61,750 bases of DNA from Desulfolucanica intricata (GTDB lineage Bacteria; Bacillota; Desulfotomaculia; Desulfotomaculales; Desulfofarciminaceae), in the NCBI RefSeq assembly GCF_001592105.1, contig NZ_BCWE01000012.1, forward strand, positions 1-61,750, in the 5' to 3' direction. The translations under genes and the position numbers were made by a program. The number at the start of each line of letters is the position of its first letter. Position 1 is the first letter of the stretch. The notes under the pieces are model-generated. The model ran no database searches. It saw only the letters and a program-made list of their open reading frames with translations, and was not told where the DNA came from. Below are positions 17,744 through 25,704 of this stretch, piece by piece.

Positions 17744-19444
17744 TTATTTGTTTAATGACAGTATTCTCTCCATTAGTTGTCTGAACACAGGTGCAGCCGA
17801 TTCTCCACCACTAATACTTTCCTCAACTAAAACTGTTGCAACGTATTTCGGATTATCAGACGGTGAAAACCCGGAAAACCAAGCATTAACAGTTTCACCT
17901 TGATCACCGGTTTGAGCAGATCCGGTCTTTCCGGCACTGCCAAAACCTTGGACATACGCTTCTGTTCCGACTCCTTCAGATGTTACTAACCTTAAAAGTT
18001 CCTGTATTACTTGAGCAGTCTCTTCGGAAACTACTCGTTTGCCCGGATTATTCTCAGAAAAAGTTTTTATAATTTTGCCGTTTTTGCGAACTTCTTTTAC
18101 TAATACCGGCTTCTTATAAAACCCGTCATTAGCTATTGTATTAAGTAAAGTAGTTAATTGTACCGGAGTGGTTAAAACGGGACCTTGACCGATACTGCTA
18201 TTAACCAAGTTGTATTTTTTTGCTATTAAATCAAGATTTTGACGTTTGTCTGAGGGAACCGGATAACCTATAATTTCCTGGTTATCCAATCCAAACCGGT
18301 GAGCGTAACTAATTATTTTTTCAGCACCTAATTTTAAACCCAATTGTGCAAAAGCAGGGTTGCATGACTCTGCAAAAGCTTTATAAAAATCAATTTGCCC
18401 GTGTCCGGCATAGTACCAGCATCTAACCAGTTTATCTTTCTCACCTGAGCAGGTCAGAATTGTATTCTCATCAACTATACCTTCTTCAAGTGCTGCTACT
18501 GCCACAAGAACTTTAAATATTGAGCCGGGTTGATAAAGTGCAACAGCTCGATTTAAAAAAACCTTCTCCTCTTCAGACAGATAATCTTCTATGTGTCCCG
18601 GGTGAAAATTAGGTCTGCTGGCCATAGCTACAATTTCCCCGGTTGCTACATCCATAACAACTACCGCACCCTTTTTCACCCGGACATCCATAACCTGCTC
18701 TACTATTCGCTGAATATCCTTGTCTATTGTAAGCACTAAATCACACTGATCAGAATTATAATTATTTACATCTATAATAGGTTTAGAACTTTGTATTAAA
18801 TTGCCGTGTGCATCCCGGGGTATTCTAACAGAACGCTGGGGATATTTTGATTTAAGCTCATAATCGTAATACTTTTCTAAACCCATTTTACCTACTAAAT
18901 CAGAAATTTTATAACTTTTATCACCTTGAGAGTTTAATTTTTGTAAATATTCTTGTGACGGTATTTTTCCCAAATGACCTATAAGATGATTAGCCAAAGG
19001 GTAATTACCATAGCGAAATTTTACCAATTGTAGAGTTATCCCCGGACGACTATATTTATTTAGCTTTTTAATTTGCTCATGCGTAAGTGAATATGGAAGA
19101 TAACAGGGTAAACCGTTAAGATAATGAATAATTTCTTCCGTCTTCACACCCAGTATTTGGGATAATTCCTTAGCAACAAGTGGTTTATTAGTTATCAATT
19201 CAGGAAATACAACCACCCTATAATTCGAGCCCCCGCCAGTTAATGACCTCAAGTTACGATCTAAAATTTGCCCGCGGGATATATCTTCCAATACCACTTT
19301 CTCAGTATTCTGTTCAAGGGCTTCCAGGGCATAATTATCTCCACGCACCAGTTGAATATTCAATAAATGAACAGACAATAACATAAATACCAAAATGAAA
19401 ATTAGAAAAATAGACACTATCCTTTTATGCCGCAAAAAATCCAC
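17744..19444 (-). CDS. Class B penicillin-binding protein (peptidoglycan D,D-transpeptidase)
   Basis: 566 residues: short cytosolic start, one membrane anchor (about 9-30), a pedestal/dimerisation region, then the transpeptidase domain with SIFK (S308, K311), SCN (S360-N362) and KTGSAQT (from K506). Cross-links peptidoglycan at the outer membrane face. The domain set resembles PBP2/SpoVD/FtsI, but there are no PASTA repeats, which argues against SpoVD or Pbp2B with tails. GTG start at 19444 with GGTGGAG upstream. It follows the U32 gene by about 93 bases, in a run of cell-envelope genes. It could be growth- or sporulation-specific; sequence alone does not decide. Confidence 0.88.
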   Translation of the reverse strand: MDFLRHKRIVSIFLIFILVFMLLSVHLLNIQLVRGDNYALEALEQNTEKVVLEDISRGQILDRNLRSLTGGGSNYRVVVFPELITNKPLVAKELSQILGVKTEEIIHYLNGLPCYLPYSLTHEQIKKLNKYSRPGITLQLVKFRYGNYPLANHLIGHLGKIPSQEYLQKLNSQGDKSYKISDLVGKMGLEKYYDYELKSKYPQRSVRIPRDAHGNLIQSSKPIIDVNNYNSDQCDLVLTIDKDIQRIVEQVMDVRVKKGAVVVMDVATGEIVAMASRPNFHPGHIEDYLSEEEKVFLNRAVALYQPGSIFKVLVAVAALEEGIVDENTILTCSGEKDKLVRCWYYAGHGQIDFYKAFAESCNPAFAQLGLKLGAEKIISYAHRFGLDNQEIIGYPVPSDKRQNLDLIAKKYNLVNSSIGQGPVLTTPVQLTTLLNTIANDGFYKKPVLVKEVRKNGKIIKTFSENNPGKRVVSEETAQVIQELLRLVTSEGVGTEAYVQGFGSAGKTGSAQTGDQGETVNAWFSGFSPSDNPKYVATVLVEESISGGESAAPVFRQLMERILSLNK

Positions 19445-19537
19445 CGATCTTACTCCACCCTTTCCTATGTGCTACTTAATAGCTTAGCCAGTTTTAGGGA
19501 GGTATATTCAACCGGTGGATTTATATACATTCTGTTT

Positions 19538-20752
19538 TTATATAACAGGCTTTCTAAGCATAGTGTACGGAGGTACTTCATCAAAGGGTATATATAAAAT
19601 TTGTTGAGGGTGCGGTGCCGAACTAATTTCTTTCCCCACTTCATTATACATAGCAGGAATTCTAAACTGATAAGACTCAGCCCGAGGTAAAAATACTTCC
19701 AGCTCGTCCCCGACAAAAAATCGATTACGTTGTTCTACAACTGCCATTTTCTTATCTTGATCATACCCTCTAACTACCCCGACAAAAGAATATTGCCGCT
19801 TGTAAATTTCTCCGGCATAATGGGCAGACTGCTCAGGTTTTCCAAAAAGAAAACCTGTTGTATAATCCCGGTTGCTGACCTTTGCAATGTCCTCTAACCA
19901 CCGGGCATTAAACTTATAATTTTCAGGTGAATTAATATAAGAATCAATAGCTTCACGATAGGCTTTAACTACACTGGCAACATAATGAACACTTTTCATA
20001 CGTCCTTCAATTTTAAAACTCTTTACTCCTGCCTGAACCAATTGTGGTATATATTCAATTAAACATAAATCAAGAGAGCTTAAAATATATGTACCACGAT
20101 CTTCCTCTATAATAGGCAGGTAATGTCCCGGTCTTTTTTCCTCTACCAAAGCATATCGCCAACGGCAGGCCTGTGCACAGTCACCCCGGTTAGCATCTCT
20201 TCCGGTAAAATAATTGCTTAAAAGGCAGCGGCCTGAATAGGAAATACACATAGCCCCGTGTATAAAACACTCGATGTCGATTTTTACTCGTTCATTAATC
20301 TCTTTTATTTCCTCAATATTAAGTTCCCTGGCAAGAACAATTCGTTCTGCCCCTAATCGGGACCAAAACCGAGCACTTACCCAGTTTGTTGTATTGGCCT
20401 GTGTACTTATATGAATAGGTATATTGGGTGAAATTTCCCTGACCAATGTAAAAACTCCTGGGTCAGATACAATTACTGCATCAACATTAATTTCCTGTAA
20501 AGCTGTTAAATATTCGGGCAGTTCCTTAAAATCCTGGTTATGAGCAAAGATATTGACAGTTACATATACCTTGGCACCTTGGGAGTGAGCAAACTTCACT
20601 CCCTCTCTGATTTCATCAATACTTAAATTACCCGCCCCCGCTCTAAGACCGAAATTTTTTCCACCAACGTAGACAGCATCAGCACCGTAAATAATAGCGA
20701 CTTTTAATTTTTCCAGGTCTCCTGCCGGGGCCAATAGCTCAGGTCTGGTCAT
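19538..20752 (-). CDS. U32-family peptidase, TrhP-like (tRNA U34 hydroxylation)
   Basis: 404 residues. Starts PELLAPAGDLEKLKVAIIYGADAVY, the U32 hallmark; ECFIHGAMCISYSGRCLLSNY near 161 and the cysteines of GDCAQACRW near 191 match the Fe-S ligating region of the family. Members in this genomic position (Bacillus YrrN/YrrO) take part in 5-hydroxyuridine formation at tRNA position 34 using prephenate; protease activity is doubtful. It follows mltG by 12 bases, the same order as in Bacillus, but only one U32 gene is present here and the usual O-methyltransferase (yrrM) is missing. Confidence 0.85.
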   Translation of the reverse strand: MTRPELLAPAGDLEKLKVAIIYGADAVYVGGKNFGLRAGAGNLSIDEIREGVKFAHSQGAKVYVTVNIFAHNQDFKELPEYLTALQEINVDAVIVSDPGVFTLVREISPNIPIHISTQANTTNWVSARFWSRLGAERIVLARELNIEEIKEINERVKIDIECFIHGAMCISYSGRCLLSNYFTGRDANRGDCAQACRWRYALVEEKRPGHYLPIIEEDRGTYILSSLDLCLIEYIPQLVQAGVKSFKIEGRMKSVHYVASVVKAYREAIDSYINSPENYKFNARWLEDIAKVSNRDYTTGFLFGKPEQSAHYAGEIYKRQYSFVGVVRGYDQDKKMAVVEQRNRFFVGDELEVFLPRAESYQFRIPAMYNEVGKEISSAPHPQQILYIPFDEVPPYTMLRKPVI

Positions 20753-20764
20753 AAAAATTCTCCT

Positions 20765-21796
20765 CTACCGTATATATTTCATTTTATTTTGGTTATGTTC
20801 AGAAAGTGTTTCGGCAAATATATGAGTCCCATCAGGTTTGGCAACATAATACAAATAGTCGGTCTTTTGGGGATTTACTGCTGCTATAAGCGACGCCCTG
20901 CCGGGTGAAGCAATAGGTCCCGGAGGTAATCCGTTAACCTTGTAGGTATTGTACGGAGATTCTGTCTCCAAGTCTTTATAATACAATTTTGACCGGTTTG
21001 TACCTAGAGCATACTGTACTGTGGCATCAATTTGTAAGGGCATTCCTAAATTTAATCGATTATAAATTACCCCGGCAATTAATGAACGTTCACTATCATA
21101 TTTTGCCTCCCTTTCAATCATTGAAGCTATAGTAACAGCTTCATGCAATGTTAATCCCATTGCTTCGGCTTTTTGCACATAATTTAATTCATTAATTACT
21201 CCGTCAAAACGTTTTAACATCATATCAACAATTAATTTACTGTCAGAGTTACTACCCACATGATATGTATCCGGAAATAAATATCCCTCCAACCTATGCT
21301 CCCCAGCCGCAAGTTCTCTTAAAAAAGGGTAAGGAAAATCTTCATAAGCAACCGTCTCATAAAAGCTTGCACTATCCGTCAGGCCTTTTTTTACTAGTAA
21401 ATCAGCTACTTGTTGAACAGTATAACCTTCCGGAATGGTTATAGAAAAAACATTTAAAGGACCCCTAATCAATGTTTGTACTATCTCAGGTATGGACTGC
21501 CCGTTGTTAAGTATATACTCACCTGCTTTAAGCTGACTGTCCGCTCCGGAATAACGCGCATAGATACTAAATATCCAAGGCTGTTTTATCAAGCCTTGCT
21601 GATAAAGCATATTTGCTATTTTATCGGCATTAGTATTTGAAGGGATTTGTAAAACGATATCTTTCTTTTTATCCGGCGTAACGGGGGAAGACAAAAGTAC
21701 ATTTAATAAGATTACTAAAGCCCCCAAAAATAAAAATAATCCTACTATAAATACTAAAAATTTGTTTCGACTTAACTTTAATAACAATACTTTCAT
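20765..21796 (-). CDS. mltG: Endolytic peptidoglycan transglycosylase MltG
   Basis: 343 residues. One N-terminal membrane anchor (about 13-36) and a YceG-like extracellular domain; LEGYLFPDTYHV near 169 and the catalytic glutamate E228 in ASMIEREAKYD, with YNRLNLGMPLQIDATVQY after it. Cleaves nascent glycan strands and so sets their length. Position between DUF1292/ruvX and the U32 gene matches Bacillus yrrL. Ribosome site is only AAGGTG at a long distance, so expression may rely on coupling with upstream genes. Confidence 0.93.
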   Translation of the reverse strand: MKVLLLKLSRNKFLVFIVGLFLFLGALVILLNVLLSSPVTPDKKKDIVLQIPSNTNADKIANMLYQQGLIKQPWIFSIYARYSGADSQLKAGEYILNNGQSIPEIVQTLIRGPLNVFSITIPEGYTVQQVADLLVKKGLTDSASFYETVAYEDFPYPFLRELAAGEHRLEGYLFPDTYHVGSNSDSKLIVDMMLKRFDGVINELNYVQKAEAMGLTLHEAVTIASMIEREAKYDSERSLIAGVIYNRLNLGMPLQIDATVQYALGTNRSKLYYKDLETESPYNTYKVNGLPPGPIASPGRASLIAAVNPQKTDYLYYVAKPDGTHIFAETLSEHNQNKMKYIR

Positions 21797-21872
21797 AAAG
21801 TTTGCATCACACCTTATTTCTATTAGGATATATTATAACATTATTTAACATTTTGTGACAAGATAAATGTAA

Positions 21873-21895
21873 AATGACCGGAAGGTCCCGGCCAT
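21873..21895 (-). terminator. Hairpin after the VanW-family gene
   Basis: ATGGCCGG / CCGGTCAT stem with GACCTT loop just past the VanW stop. No long T-run, so it may be a weak terminator or processing hairpin. Confidence 0.5.
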
Positions 21896-21900
21896 TACAA

Positions 21901-23241
21901 TTAATCGCCAATATAAATAACCCTATTTACCGGGTTATATTTACTTTTTGGCAAAGATTCTGTTTTTTCTAAAACATCATTATTATAAATAATTCTAATT
22001 CCTTCAGCCAAATAACCTTTTGCACCTTCTTGTTTAACAATCTCTTGGCCTTTATATAAATTAGAATCCTTTTTATAAATTACCTTTGGTTCAGATGTTT
22101 CTGTAACCCATGTTTGTATTGAAACATTTCTTTTATAATCTTTATTTCCAAATATTTTTATTGTTAATGTACCTTCACTAACTACAGTCCTTATATAAAT
22201 ATATTTTTCCGTATTATTTCTGAACTTAAAATCAATGTTATTGTAAACAACTGTAGCATCACGTCCGATAGGTACATAGTTGACAGGGATAGAATGGTTA
22301 GAACGCTCTATTATTTCCAAACCGGATAATAATACACTGTTATATAACGTAGTTGAAACCTGACAAACCCCCCCACCCGGTCCTTGTATTAATTCATTAT
22401 TTACAATAACTCCGGCATCTTTGTATCCGGTCGTTGAATCACGGGGACCAACAATCTCATTAAATGACACAATTTTATTCGGTGGAATCAAAAGCCCGTT
22501 CAATGTAGAGGCAGCTACACGAATATTATAAGCACGTGCTTTGTTATTATTATTAAATACAGTTCTATAAACACCCAATAATTCATTTATTTCCATTTTT
22601 TTTATTTCATTCGTGCTAATTTCAGGTTCAATTTTCATAAGTTTAAGATTAATTTGTTTGGTATCCCCTTTTTCAAGAATATCAATTATGTTTTTATATA
22701 ATTGTCCCTGATCAACTTTTAAACCTTCACGAGACGAAATAATTTCTATTTCATTTTTATTATTAATTTCGATAGCTGCATTCCGGGGCTTTCTCTCGAT
22801 ATCAGAAGTAATAGCTTCTATGGATTGGCTAAAAGCTTCTTTATCTATACATATTTTAACAGGTATTTCAAAACCTTCTTTTTCAATATGCCGCTGTGCA
22901 GACCACCTTTCCCATAATGTCCCCTGACGACCGGCGTTAAGAGCTTCTTGGATCATATTTTTTTTATCTAAATGAATTCCCGACGTCATAACAGGTAATT
23001 GATATGTATTACCTTTATAGCTTAATTCCAATGTTGTTTTGCGAATCTCATCTTCCAACTCTTTTAATTTATCCATGCCTTCATTAAGGTTTAGGCCGGA
23101 CAGATCAATTCCTCGAGCTGTAACACCCGGTAATATTTTCTTTGGTGCAAACAAAAAAAAGTTAACATCTACAAATAAGATATTTATTACTATAAAGGCT
23201 GCTGCAGTTATCAAAGACAATAATTTTACTCGTTTAGACAT
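21901..23241 (-). CDS. VanW-family protein with peptidoglycan-binding-like N-terminus
   Basis: 446 residues. One N-terminal membrane segment (about 8-30), then a PG_binding_4-like repeat region (GVTARGIDLSGLNLNEGM near 40), then a VanW domain with the signature PPNKIVSFNEIVGPRDSTTGY near 238 and QGPGGGVCQVSTTLYNSVL near 270; the tail (about 330-446) is a beta-rich G5-like region. Likely extracellular and wall-associated; biochemical role of VanW domains is unknown. GGTGGGG ribosome site. It sits between DUF1292 and mltG, where Bacillus has no such gene, and is bounded by hairpins on both sides, so it is probably its own unit. Confidence 0.85.
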   Translation of the reverse strand: MSKRVKLLSLITAAAFIVINILFVDVNFFLFAPKKILPGVTARGIDLSGLNLNEGMDKLKELEDEIRKTTLELSYKGNTYQLPVMTSGIHLDKKNMIQEALNAGRQGTLWERWSAQRHIEKEGFEIPVKICIDKEAFSQSIEAITSDIERKPRNAAIEINNKNEIEIISSREGLKVDQGQLYKNIIDILEKGDTKQINLKLMKIEPEISTNEIKKMEINELLGVYRTVFNNNNKARAYNIRVAASTLNGLLIPPNKIVSFNEIVGPRDSTTGYKDAGVIVNNELIQGPGGGVCQVSTTLYNSVLLSGLEIIERSNHSIPVNYVPIGRDATVVYNNIDFKFRNNTEKYIYIRTVVSEGTLTIKIFGNKDYKRNVSIQTWVTETSEPKVIYKKDSNLYKGQEIVKQEGAKGYLAEGIRIIYNNDVLEKTESLPKSKYNPVNRVIYIGD

Positions 23242-23403
23242 GTCACCCCACCTTTTAAATGTTAAATCATTGTAATATATTTACTTAATTTAGCTCCTTC
23301 ATATTCCATTAATTGGTGCTTAAAAGTTTCTTTCTTGACAATCATAGGCACTGGTGCCCATCGAAAATTAAGAAACTAAATTTTTCCTGGTTATAGAAAG
23401 AAC

Positions 23404-23448
23404 AAAAAGCCGGACATTGAATTTATTAATCCAAAATCCGGCTTTTTA
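23404..23448 (-). terminator. Terminator downstream of the DUF1292 gene
   Basis: AAAAAGCCGGA and TCCGGCTTTTT arms around a 22-base loop. Reads as a terminator on the minus strand (and nearly so on the plus strand). About 160 bases without other features separate it from the VanW start. Confidence 0.85.
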
Positions 23449-23497
23449 TATACTACCTAAATATTAAAAATTTATCCCTGCTATGGTGATTTTCGTC

Positions 23498-23779
23498 TTA
23501 CTCTTCATTTTCCTGCTCAACAATTTCAGACCAAGCATCGGCAACTTTTTCCCATTCCTCATCATCTTCGATATCCATTAAGATATCATTACCTTCTTCA
23601 TCTTTTCCACTCTTAAAGATAATAGCTTCATCTGTATCTTCATCTGCAGGAAGTAAAATTTTATAGTCGTTTCCTTCAATCTCAAGGTCAGCAACTTCTA
23701 TAAAAGCATGCTCCTGCCCTTCCTCATCCACTAGAATAAGCATATTCTCTTCATCTTCAAACTTTTCTTCTTCGGACAA
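23498..23779 (-). CDS. DUF1292 (YrzB-family) acidic protein
   Basis: About 93 residues, strongly acidic, with the family core NMLILVDEEGQEHAFIE and a DDEEWEKVADAW motif near the end. Function unknown; the family is nearly always next to ruvX and alaS in Firmicutes, as here. The frame is open to a TTG at 23800, but AAGAGGTG lies 6 bases before the TTG at 23779, which also gives the usual length, so I start there. Confidence 0.85.
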   Translation of the reverse strand: MSEEEKFEDEENMLILVDEEGQEHAFIEVADLEIEGNDYKILLPADEDTDEAIIFKSGKDEEGNDILMDIEDDEEWEKVADAWSEIVEQENEE

Positions 23780-23865
23780 TCTTTTCACCTCTTTTGGCAA
23801 AGTTGTGCCTATTTTATACCATATTCATTATATTGTCAAGAAATGGTTAACAAGGACATTTTATT

Positions 23866-24285
23866 TTATTTATTTGCTTTAGCATCTAAAAAACCTTGAA
23901 GAATCACAGCTGCAGCCATTTTATCAATCACCTTTTTTCGTTTAGCCCTACTGACATCGGCTGTAATAAGTAGTCTTTCAGCTGAGACAGTAGAAAGTCT
24001 TTCGTCCCAGGTTTCTACAGGAAGGCCAAAGGTAGTTTTGATGAATTCGGCAAAAGCCAGGGCTTTTTCGCCTTGAGGCCCAGTGGTTCCATTCATATTT
24101 TTAGGGAGACCTACAACAACCTTATTCACTTGATATTGGTCGATAATTTCTTTAAGTCGCTCCATATCTTGTTTAAGTTGGCCGCTTCGGCGAATTGTTT
24201 CGAGTCCCTGCGCAGTCCAACCCAATGGGTCACTAAGAGCTACCCCAATAGTTTTATCCCCCAAATCCAAGCCCATTATTCGCAA
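23866..24285 (-). CDS. ruvX: Holliday junction resolvase-like RuvX (YqgF)
   Basis: 139 residues, RNase H fold. [17 protein letters not shown] at the start, [21 protein letters not shown] near 58 and [14 protein letters not shown] near 98 are the YqgF hallmarks, with acidic residues placed for metal-dependent nuclease chemistry. Proposed roles are 16S rRNA 5' maturation and Holliday junction resolution. TTG start at 24285, 8 bases after GGAGAG. It lies 17 bases after the aldo/keto reductase gene. Confidence 0.92.
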   Translation of the reverse strand: MRIMGLDLGDKTIGVALSDPLGWTAQGLETIRRSGQLKQDMERLKEIIDQYQVNKVVVGLPKNMNGTTGPQGEKALAFAEFIKTTFGLPVETWDERLSTVSAERLLITADVSRAKRKKVIDKMAAAVILQGFLDAKANK

Positions 24286-24302
24286 AAGTGAATCTCTCCC
24301 AA

Positions 24303-25265
24303 CTATATAACTTTAATACAAAATTGAGGGCATACTGCAGAGCAATAGCCACAAAGGCGGCATTTACTTTGGTCTACAATTATTTTGTCCACTTCCAAAG
24401 ATAAAGCCCCGGCCTGGCATCGTTCTACACATTTACCGCATCTTTCACACCACTCTTCTATGTGCAGCCTGCGTGGCTGTTGTCTTACCTTTAATGTAAG
24501 TTCTTCTGATACAGGTTCACCGCTAAAAATTTTAACATTATAAGAAACTTCAGATTCTGTACGCATGCCTACTGCCACTGCTGCCAATTCATCTATACTC
24601 AGTACAAATTCTTGTGCCTTCTCAACCTGATATAATAAATTTCCACCACCAAGAGATTTCATACCATAGATGCCTTTTCCTTTACTGTGCGCCAGTTCTA
24701 TAGCTTGCAGCATTTCTTGTACAGTACCGTCTTGTATACCTATACCTTTAATATTTATTAGCGGGTGAATAACTTCAATTTCGGGTATTTCAGCAGCTGC
24801 TTTAACCGCAGCAATATGGTGAGTAGATATTCCAATAGCTCGCACTAAACCGGCCTTTTTTGCATCCAACAAATACTTAACAGCATCCCAGTGCCCTCTA
24901 ATAGTTAAATGTGACTCTTGTTCATGAAGCATAAAAATATCAATATAATCACGGCCAAGTTCTTTAATTGCTTCCGAAACACTCTCTCGCATTCCTTCAT
25001 AAGTATAATCATAAGATTTAGACACAATTACAACTTCATTGTTAAAACCTTTTAAAGCTTCTCTGATATATGGATAGGTACCATAATATTTTGCAGTATC
25101 AATGAAATTAACACCTGATTCCAGGGCAAATCGTATTATCTTGGCACCCTCCCTAACCGGCAGATTAGCTTGAAGTGGCCCTATAGTTAGCGCACCAAAA
25201 CATAAACGTGAAACTTTAATTGTTGTATTACCAAGAACACGCTGTCTTAAAACCAAAACACACAC
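24303..25265 (-). CDS. Aldo/keto reductase with C-terminal 2[4Fe-4S] ferredoxin domain
   Basis: 320 residues. Residues 5-260 form an aldo/keto reductase barrel with the catalytic tetrad D56, Y61, K83 and H114 ([25 protein letters not shown]). Residues about 272-318 carry two cluster motifs, [11 protein letters not shown] and [11 protein letters not shown]. Such fusions are common in anaerobes and suggest electron exchange with ferredoxin instead of, or as well as, NAD(P)H; substrate unknown. It is inserted between ireB and ruvX, which are adjacent in Bacillus. GTG start with weak ribosome site 11 bases after the ireB stop, so coupling is likely. Confidence 0.86.
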   Translation of the reverse strand: MCVLVLRQRVLGNTTIKVSRLCFGALTIGPLQANLPVREGAKIIRFALESGVNFIDTAKYYGTYPYIREALKGFNNEVVIVSKSYDYTYEGMRESVSEAIKELGRDYIDIFMLHEQESHLTIRGHWDAVKYLLDAKKAGLVRAIGISTHHIAAVKAAAEIPEIEVIHPLINIKGIGIQDGTVQEMLQAIELAHSKGKGIYGMKSLGGGNLLYQVEKAQEFVLSIDELAAVAVGMRTESEVSYNVKIFSGEPVSEELTLKVRQQPRRLHIEEWCERCGKCVERCQAGALSLEVDKIIVDQSKCRLCGYCSAVCPQFCIKVI

Positions 25266-25275
25266 CAGCTTATAA

Positions 25276-25536
25276 TTATTTTACATCCAAATATTTTTTT
25301 ACAATTTCTTCTAATAGCTCGTCCCTTTCAAGCTGCCGGATAATATTTCTGGCATTGCCATGGCTGGTAATATAGGCGGGATCGCCTGACAACAGGTAGC
25401 CCACCAGCTGATTTATAGGGTTATATCCCTTTTCCTTGAGAGCCGCATATACCGCCAGCAAAATATCCCGAGCCTGATTAACTTCTTCAGCCTCTACCTT
25501 AAACATCATAGTTTTGTCTAAATGATCGCTGGTCAT
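25276..25536 (-). CDS. ireB: IreB family regulatory phosphoprotein (YrzL)
   Basis: 86 residues with the family core [10 protein letters not shown] at the start, [23 protein letters not shown] near 45 and [22 protein letters not shown] at the end. In Enterococcus IreB is a substrate of the PASTA kinase IreK and affects cephalosporin resistance. An ATG eight codons upstream (25560) is possible, but GGGAGG lies 8-9 bases before ATG 25536, so that start is taken. It sits between alaS and ruvX as in other Firmicutes. Confidence 0.9.
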   Translation of the reverse strand: MTSDHLDKTMMFKVEAEEVNQARDILLAVYAALKEKGYNPINQLVGYLLSGDPAYITSHGNARNIIRQLERDELLEEIVKKYLDVK

Positions 25537-25673
25537 GGCGAAAACCCTCCCATTAGACATTATTATAAATTTTTTAATATTCTAAACTATATTCGCTAAT
25601 AAATTTCAATTTCCTTTATAATAGAAAAATATGTAATATCATGCTCCTTTTTATTGTTAATCGCTATAGTTAT

Positions 25674-25702
25674 TTAAAAGGTCGCGGTAAACGCGACCTA
25701 AT
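25674..25702 (-). terminator. Terminator after alaS
   Basis: Perfect 8-bp stem AGGTCGCG / CGCGACCT, TTTAC loop, then TTTT, just past the alaS stop. It separates alaS from ireB; the 140 bases between should hold an ireB promoter, not clearly recognised. Confidence 0.88.
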
Positions 25703-25704
25703 AA

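Noticed and set aside
19465-19716. ORF of 83 codons in the minus strand over the end of the U32 peptidase gene.
   Set aside because: Shadow of the U32 gene in another frame.
25610-25670. Short ORF MILHIFLL on the minus strand upstream of ireB with AAGGAG.
   Set aside because: Only one base lies between the ribosome-site-like run and the ATG, and no related sequence supports an 8-codon peptide.
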